A stretch of 64,000 nt of DNA from Paracoccaceae bacterium (lineage in GTDB: Bacteria; Pseudomonadota; Alphaproteobacteria; Rhodobacterales; Rhodobacteraceae). Made by a program: the position numbers and the translations under genes. Under the pieces are notes generated by a model. That model saw only the letters and a program-made list of their open reading frames with translations, did not search any database and was not told the DNA's origin. Of the stretch, positions 60,728-64,000 are shown piece after piece (positions within the stretch are counted from its first letter, which is position 1; each line of letters opens with the position of its first letter). The stretch is taken from NCBI GenBank assembly GCA_027489375.1, contig JAIXZW010000021.1:1-64000 (forward strand), written 5' to 3'.

Positions 60728-61906
60728 TCAGGACACCTGCGCGATGGCCGCCGCCAGAATCGGCACCGTTTTCGCGTTCAGCCCCGCGATGTTGATGCGG
60801 CTGTCGCCCACCATGTAGATGCCATGCTCCTCGCGCAGCCGCACCACCTGCGCCTCGGTCAGGCCAAGGCGGCTGAACATGCCACGATGGGTGGCGACGA
60901 AATCGAAGCGGTCGGAATTGGTGACGCGGCGCAACTCGTCGGCCAGCGCCTTGCGCAGGCCCAGCATGTTCTGCCGCACCTCTTCCAGCTCCGCCTGCCA
61001 ATCGGCCCGTAGCGCCGCATCCTCAAGGATCATCGTCACCAGCCGCGCCCCGTGATCCGGCGGGAAGCTGTAGTTCTGGCGGTTCAGGAAGTTCAGATTG
61101 CCCTGCAACACCCCCTTGCCCGCCGCCGGACCGATCCCGATCAGAATCCCCGTCCGCTCGCGGTAGATGCCGAAGTTCTTGCTGCAAGACGCCGCGATCA
61201 GCACCTCGGGGAAGCTGGCCGCGACCAAACGCGTCGCCGCAGCATCCGCCTCAAGCCCGTCACCGAAGCCCTGATAGGCAAGGTCCACCAGCGGCACGGC
61301 CCCCTTGGCAACCAGCAGCGTCACCACCTGCGCCCATTGCGCGGCGTCAAGGTTCGCGCCCGTCGGGTTGTGGCAGCAGCCATGCAGCAGCACCACATCG
61401 CCCGCCTTCACCGCGCCAAGGTCCTCGATCAGCCCGCCGAAATCCACCCCGCGCGTTTCCGCGTCGAAATAGCGGTATTCGGCCATCTTCATGCCAAGGT
61501 ATCTGATGATCGACGGATGGTTCGGCCAGGTCGGGTTCGACAGCCACACCGTCGCCGCAGGCGTCGCCAGCTTCACCAGCTCCAGCGCCTGCCGGATCGC
61601 CCCCGTCCCGCCCGGAGTCGCAACCGAGGCGACACGCTCCATCGGCACCGCTTGCCCAAGGATCATCCCCGACAAGGCGGCGTTATAGGCAGGCTCGCCC
61701 GCAAGGCCCGTATAGGTCTTGGTCGTCTCGACCTCCCACAGTTTCTTTTCCGCCGCCTTGACCGCACGCATCACCGGCGTCAGGCCCGTCGCATCCTTGT
61801 AGACGCCCACGCCAAGGTCGATCTTTCCGTCCCGCGCATCCTCGCGGAACATCTGGATCAGTTGCAGGATCTTGTCCTGCGGCTGCGCCTTCAACTGGTC
61901 GAACAT
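60728..61906 (-). CDS. Aromatic amino acid/aspartate aminotransferase (class I)
   Basis: 392 residues. PLP enzyme that interconverts amino and keto acids with glutamate/2-oxoglutarate, TyrB/AspC type. Visible: GVGVYKDATGLTPVM at the start, LSNPTWPNHPSII, LLHGCCHNPTGANLD (PLP contacts), SCSKNFGIYRERTG with the PLP Lys, and the substrate Arg in GDSRINIAGL. The downstream position of the sulfurtransferase gene (upstream on this strand) suggests a role with cysteine: aspartate aminotransferases convert cysteine to 3-mercaptopyruvate. That coupling is inference. Confidence 0.93.
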   Translation of the reverse strand: MFDQLKAQPQDKILQLIQMFREDARDGKIDLGVGVYKDATGLTPVMRAVKAAEKKLWEVETTKTYTGLAGEPAYNAALSGMILGQAVPMERVASVATPGGTGAIRQALELVKLATPAATVWLSNPTWPNHPSIIRYLGMKMAEYRYFDAETRGVDFGGLIEDLGAVKAGDVVLLHGCCHNPTGANLDAAQWAQVVTLLVAKGAVPLVDLAYQGFGDGLEADAAATRLVAASFPEVLIAASCSKNFGIYRERTGILIGIGPAAGKGVLQGNLNFLNRQNYSFPPDHGARLVTMILEDAALRADWQAELEEVRQNMLGLRKALADELRRVTNSDRFDFVATHRGMFSRLGLTEAQVVRLREEHGIYMVGDSRINIAGLNAKTVPILAAAIAQVS

Positions 61907-61909
61907 CCT

Positions 61910-62767
61910 TTATCCCTTTTCCACGGGCAGGTCGTCATACATGCCCCATTCCGCCCAGGACCCGTCGTAAAGCGCGTGGTTCCTGTGGCCGATCCGTTCC
62001 AAGGCGAGCGAGATCACCGCCGCCGTGACCCCCGATCCGCAGGTGGTGATGGCGGGCTTGGTCAGGTCCACCCCCGCCGCCTCGAACACCGTCCGCAATT
62101 CCGGCACCGGTTTCATCGTGCCATTGGCGTTCAGCAAAGTGCCGAACGGCACGTTCTTCGATCCCGGAATATGCCCGCCGCGCAACCCCGCGCGCGGCTC
62201 CGGCGCCTCGCCCTTGAACCGCCCCGCCGACCGCGCATCCAGAATTTCCGCCTCGCGCAGCTTCGACGCGTGCGCCACCTGCGTCACATCCTTGATCAGA
62301 TGGTTCTGGCGGCTCACCGTCATATGGCGGTCGCGCACCACGGGGGGCATGTCCTCGATCTCGCGCCCCTCGGCCCGCCATTTCGGGAAACCCCCGTCCA
62401 GCACGGCCACATCCATCTTGCCCATCAGCCGGAAGGTCCACCACACCCGCGCGGCCGAGAAGATGCCCGCCCCGTCATAGACCACGACCTGATGCCCATC
62501 GCCCACGCCCATCGCCCGCATCCGGCTGATGAATTTCTCGACCGGAGGCACCGTGTGGGGCAGGGCCGAGCGCTGGTCCGAAATCTCATCGATGTCGAAG
62601 AACCGCGCACCGGGAACGTGGAACGCATTGTATTCCGCCTTCGCATCCCGCCCCGCATCGGGCAGATACCAAGACGCATCGAGAACCCGCAGATCGGGGT
62701 CCTTCAGATGCGCGGCAAGCCATTCGGTCGAAACCAGCGTCTTGGGGTCGTCGGACGAGGCGGACAT
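61910..62767 (-). CDS. sseA: 3-mercaptopyruvate sulfurtransferase
   Basis: 285 residues with two rhodanese domains. The N-terminal inactive domain has VLDASWYLPDAGRDAKAEY and GAGIFSAARVWWTFRLMG. The C-terminal catalytic domain has ILDARSAGRF and the active Cys loop TTCGSGVTA (CGSGVT distinguishes 3-MST from thiosulfate sulfurtransferase). It transfers sulfur from 3-mercaptopyruvate to thiols or cyanide. The aminotransferase gene starts 3 bp after it in the same direction, so the two are co-expressed and may form a cysteine-to-sulfane-sulfur route. Confidence 0.95.
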   Translation of the reverse strand: MSASSDDPKTLVSTEWLAAHLKDPDLRVLDASWYLPDAGRDAKAEYNAFHVPGARFFDIDEISDQRSALPHTVPPVEKFISRMRAMGVGDGHQVVVYDGAGIFSAARVWWTFRLMGKMDVAVLDGGFPKWRAEGREIEDMPPVVRDRHMTVSRQNHLIKDVTQVAHASKLREAEILDARSAGRFKGEAPEPRAGLRGGHIPGSKNVPFGTLLNANGTMKPVPELRTVFEAAGVDLTKPAITTCGSGVTAAVISLALERIGHRNHALYDGSWAEWGMYDDLPVEKG

Positions 62768-62858
62768 GGGGGTTTTCCCTGCTGAGGCGACAGGCCGGAC
62801 CTAGCTTCAACAGGGCCAAAGGGCAAGTGCGCGAAGGCCCGACCGTTCCGGAAGCGGG

Positions 62859-63221
62859 CTATTTCCGCCCCCGCCGGCGCAGATGGGCGCGGTAAAGCCA
62901 CGGGGCCGCGATCCGGTCATAGGCAAAGTCCAACCCCTGCCGCACCAGCGGCCAACCCGCCACCCGCGCCGCCCAGCGCCAGCGCGGCAACCGCGCCCAG
63001 ATGGCCCGAAACGCCGCCATCCCCGACAGAAGCCGCCCGTCCGCGACCACATGCAACCGCCGCGCGGCGGTATCCTGATCCAGCCCCCAGCGCCCGGCCT
63101 GATCCAGCCGGTCGAAGCGCAGCGGCAAAGCCTCGCGCTCGGCAAGCTTGCGATAGCTGTCGATCTCGAACCGGCAGACGGGGCAGGTGTCGTTGTAAAG
63201 GATGCGGATATCGTCGCTCAT
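62859..63221 (-). CDS. DCC family thiol-disulfide oxidoreductase (DUF393)
   Basis: 120 residues from the ATG of MSDDIRILYNDTCPVCRFEI. The DCC signature is YNDTCPVC (a CxxC redox pair near residue 13), followed by EREALPLRFDRLDQ and a conserved LHVVADGRLLSGMAAFRAIW. A thioredoxin-like role is proposed for the family, with no known partner. Its neighbours are sseA and the desaturase, both on the same strand. Confidence 0.9.
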   Translation of the reverse strand: MSDDIRILYNDTCPVCRFEIDSYRKLAEREALPLRFDRLDQAGRWGLDQDTAARRLHVVADGRLLSGMAAFRAIWARLPRWRWAARVAGWPLVRQGLDFAYDRIAAPWLYRAHLRRRGRK

Positions 63222-63256
63222 GCCCACGGATGTAGGGCAGGGCGGCGCCCCGTCAC

Positions 63257-64000
63257 CTAGGCTGCGCCATAAAGCCGCTTCGCCTCGGCAAAGGACATCA
63301 GCCGCCCGCGCTGCTCGTCCCACAGCTTCAACCCGACCGACCGCAGGCTCTGCAACGGCGTCAGGCGCTGCGCCTCGGCCAGTTCCTTATGGTCGCGCAG
63401 GATTTCGGGCAGCCGGTAGAACGGCACGCGGGAATAAAGGTGATGCACATGGTGGATGCCGATATTGGCCGACAGCCATTGCAACGGCTGCGGCAGCACG
63501 TAATGCGACGACCCCTGAAGGGCGGCGTCATGCACCTGCCAGTCGTCCTCTTTCGACCAATGCGTCGTCTCGAACTGGTGCTGCACATAGAACAGCCACA
63601 CCCCAAGGCTTCCCGCCACGATCGAGGTCGGCAGGAAAATCGCCACCACGGGCATCAACCCGCCCAGCCAGACGATGGCCCCCAATCCCCCCGCGATGGC
63701 CGCATTCGTCCCCATCGCCGAAACCCAATAGCGCGCCCCCGCCGTCATCAGCCCCAGCGGCAGACGGTTCTGCAACAGGAACAGCCAAGACGGGCCAAGC
63801 ACGAACAGCACCACCGGATTGCGATACAGCCGATAGGCCAGCCGCCCGCCCCATCCCCGCGCGCGGTATTCGGCGACCGTCAGCGTCAGGATATCCCCGA
63901 TCCCCCGCTGGTCGAGGTTGCCATGCCGCGCATGGTGCAGCGAATGGGTCCGCCGCCACACGTCATAAGGCGTCAGCGTCAGCACTCCCACGCAGCGCCC
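63257..64000 (-). CDS. Fatty acid desaturase (5' end outside window)
   Basis: About 248 residues visible; the frame is open to the right edge, so the N-terminus with the first His box is missing. The second His box RTHSLHHARHG and the third IHHVHHLYSRVPFYRL bind the di-iron centre. Hydrophobic stretches (LYRNPVVLFVLGPSWLFLL, LGGLMPVVAIFLPTSIVA) place it in the membrane. It introduces double bonds into fatty acyl chains of lipids; the position cannot be told. Confidence 0.9.
   Translation of the reverse strand, partial: GRCVGVLTLTPYDVWRRTHSLHHARHGNLDQRGIGDILTLTVAEYRARGWGGRLAYRLYRNPVVLFVLGPSWLFLLQNRLPLGLMTAGARYWVSAMGTNAAIAGGLGAIVWLGGLMPVVAIFLPTSIVAGSLGVWLFYVQHQFETTHWSKEDDWQVHDAALQGSSHYVLPQPLQWLSANIGIHHVHHLYSRVPFYRLPEILRDHKELAEAQRLTPLQSLRSVGLKLWDEQRGRLMSFAEAKRLYGAA

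Overview
The window is a high-GC chromosomal segment from an alphaproteobacterium, most likely a member of the Rhodobacterales (Rhodobacter/Paracoccus-like). This rests on the gene families (DUF6478 protein, RTX proteins with a C-terminal Hint domain, MbfA), an alphaproteobacterial LexA box (GTTC-N7-GTTC) in front of dnaE2, an Irr-type iron control element in front of mbfA, and short palindromic intergenic repeats of a kind common in this order. No 16S rRNA is present, so the genus cannot be fixed. No prophage, insertion sequence, CRISPR array or replication origin was seen.

Layout. 1-7.4 kb is a cluster of secreted RTX/Hint proteins around a lytic transglycosylase: one gene enters from the left edge, one 1444-codon gene lies on the minus strand, and a decayed third copy lies between them. 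7.6-10.6 kb holds an SOS-controlled error-prone polymerase dnaE2 that stands without imuA/imuB and lacks the usual C-terminal part. A SOUL protein follows, then leuC-leuD (11.6-13.6 kb). leuB (18.3 kb) is separated from leuCD by a membrane protein, an endonuclease/phosphatase-family protein, and a minus-strand operon of three paralogous four-helix membrane proteins, two carrying LytTR DNA-binding domains. Two tandem EamA transporters and tRNA-Pro(CGG) come next, then a ribose-type sugar ABC operon (21.8-25.4 kb, minus).

25.9-35.9 kb is a set of small metabolic and stress genes: GlsB-like protein, ornithine cyclodeaminase-like protein, two HAD/EamA genes, YaiI, S-formylglutathione hydrolase, acetyltransferases, cupin, methionine aminopeptidase, molybdopterin-binding protein, OmpA-family protein and a LysR regulator. 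36-44 kb carries fadH, DUF6478 and its partner, a lipoprotein, accD-folC, the iron exporter mbfA with its Irr box, and a nitroreductase remnant. 44-51 kb is HAD-rsmD, a ferredoxin-reductase-like flavoprotein, a peroxiredoxin, and the minus-strand group phhB-GST-DUF482-GDPD-RidA.

51-54 kb is a type I secretion pair (membrane fusion protein and ABC exporter) without a TolC. It is a plausible, unproven exporter for the RTX/Hint proteins. 54-64 kb has mlaA-mlaC, a VOC protein, penicillin-binding protein 1A, the nitrogen pair glnK-amtB, an aromatic aminotransferase with a 3-mercaptopyruvate sulfurtransferase, a DCC-family thiol protein, and a fatty acid desaturase cut by the right edge.

The most notable signals beyond ordinary annotation are: the perfect SOS box plus C-terminal loss of dnaE2, the near-perfect Irr box at mbfA, the three-paralog LytTR operon, the RTX/Hint family with a decayed copy and an exact 14 x 81-bp repeat array, a beta-solenoid-like N-terminal domain in the large RTX protein, and two dispersed palindromic repeat families that mark gene borders.
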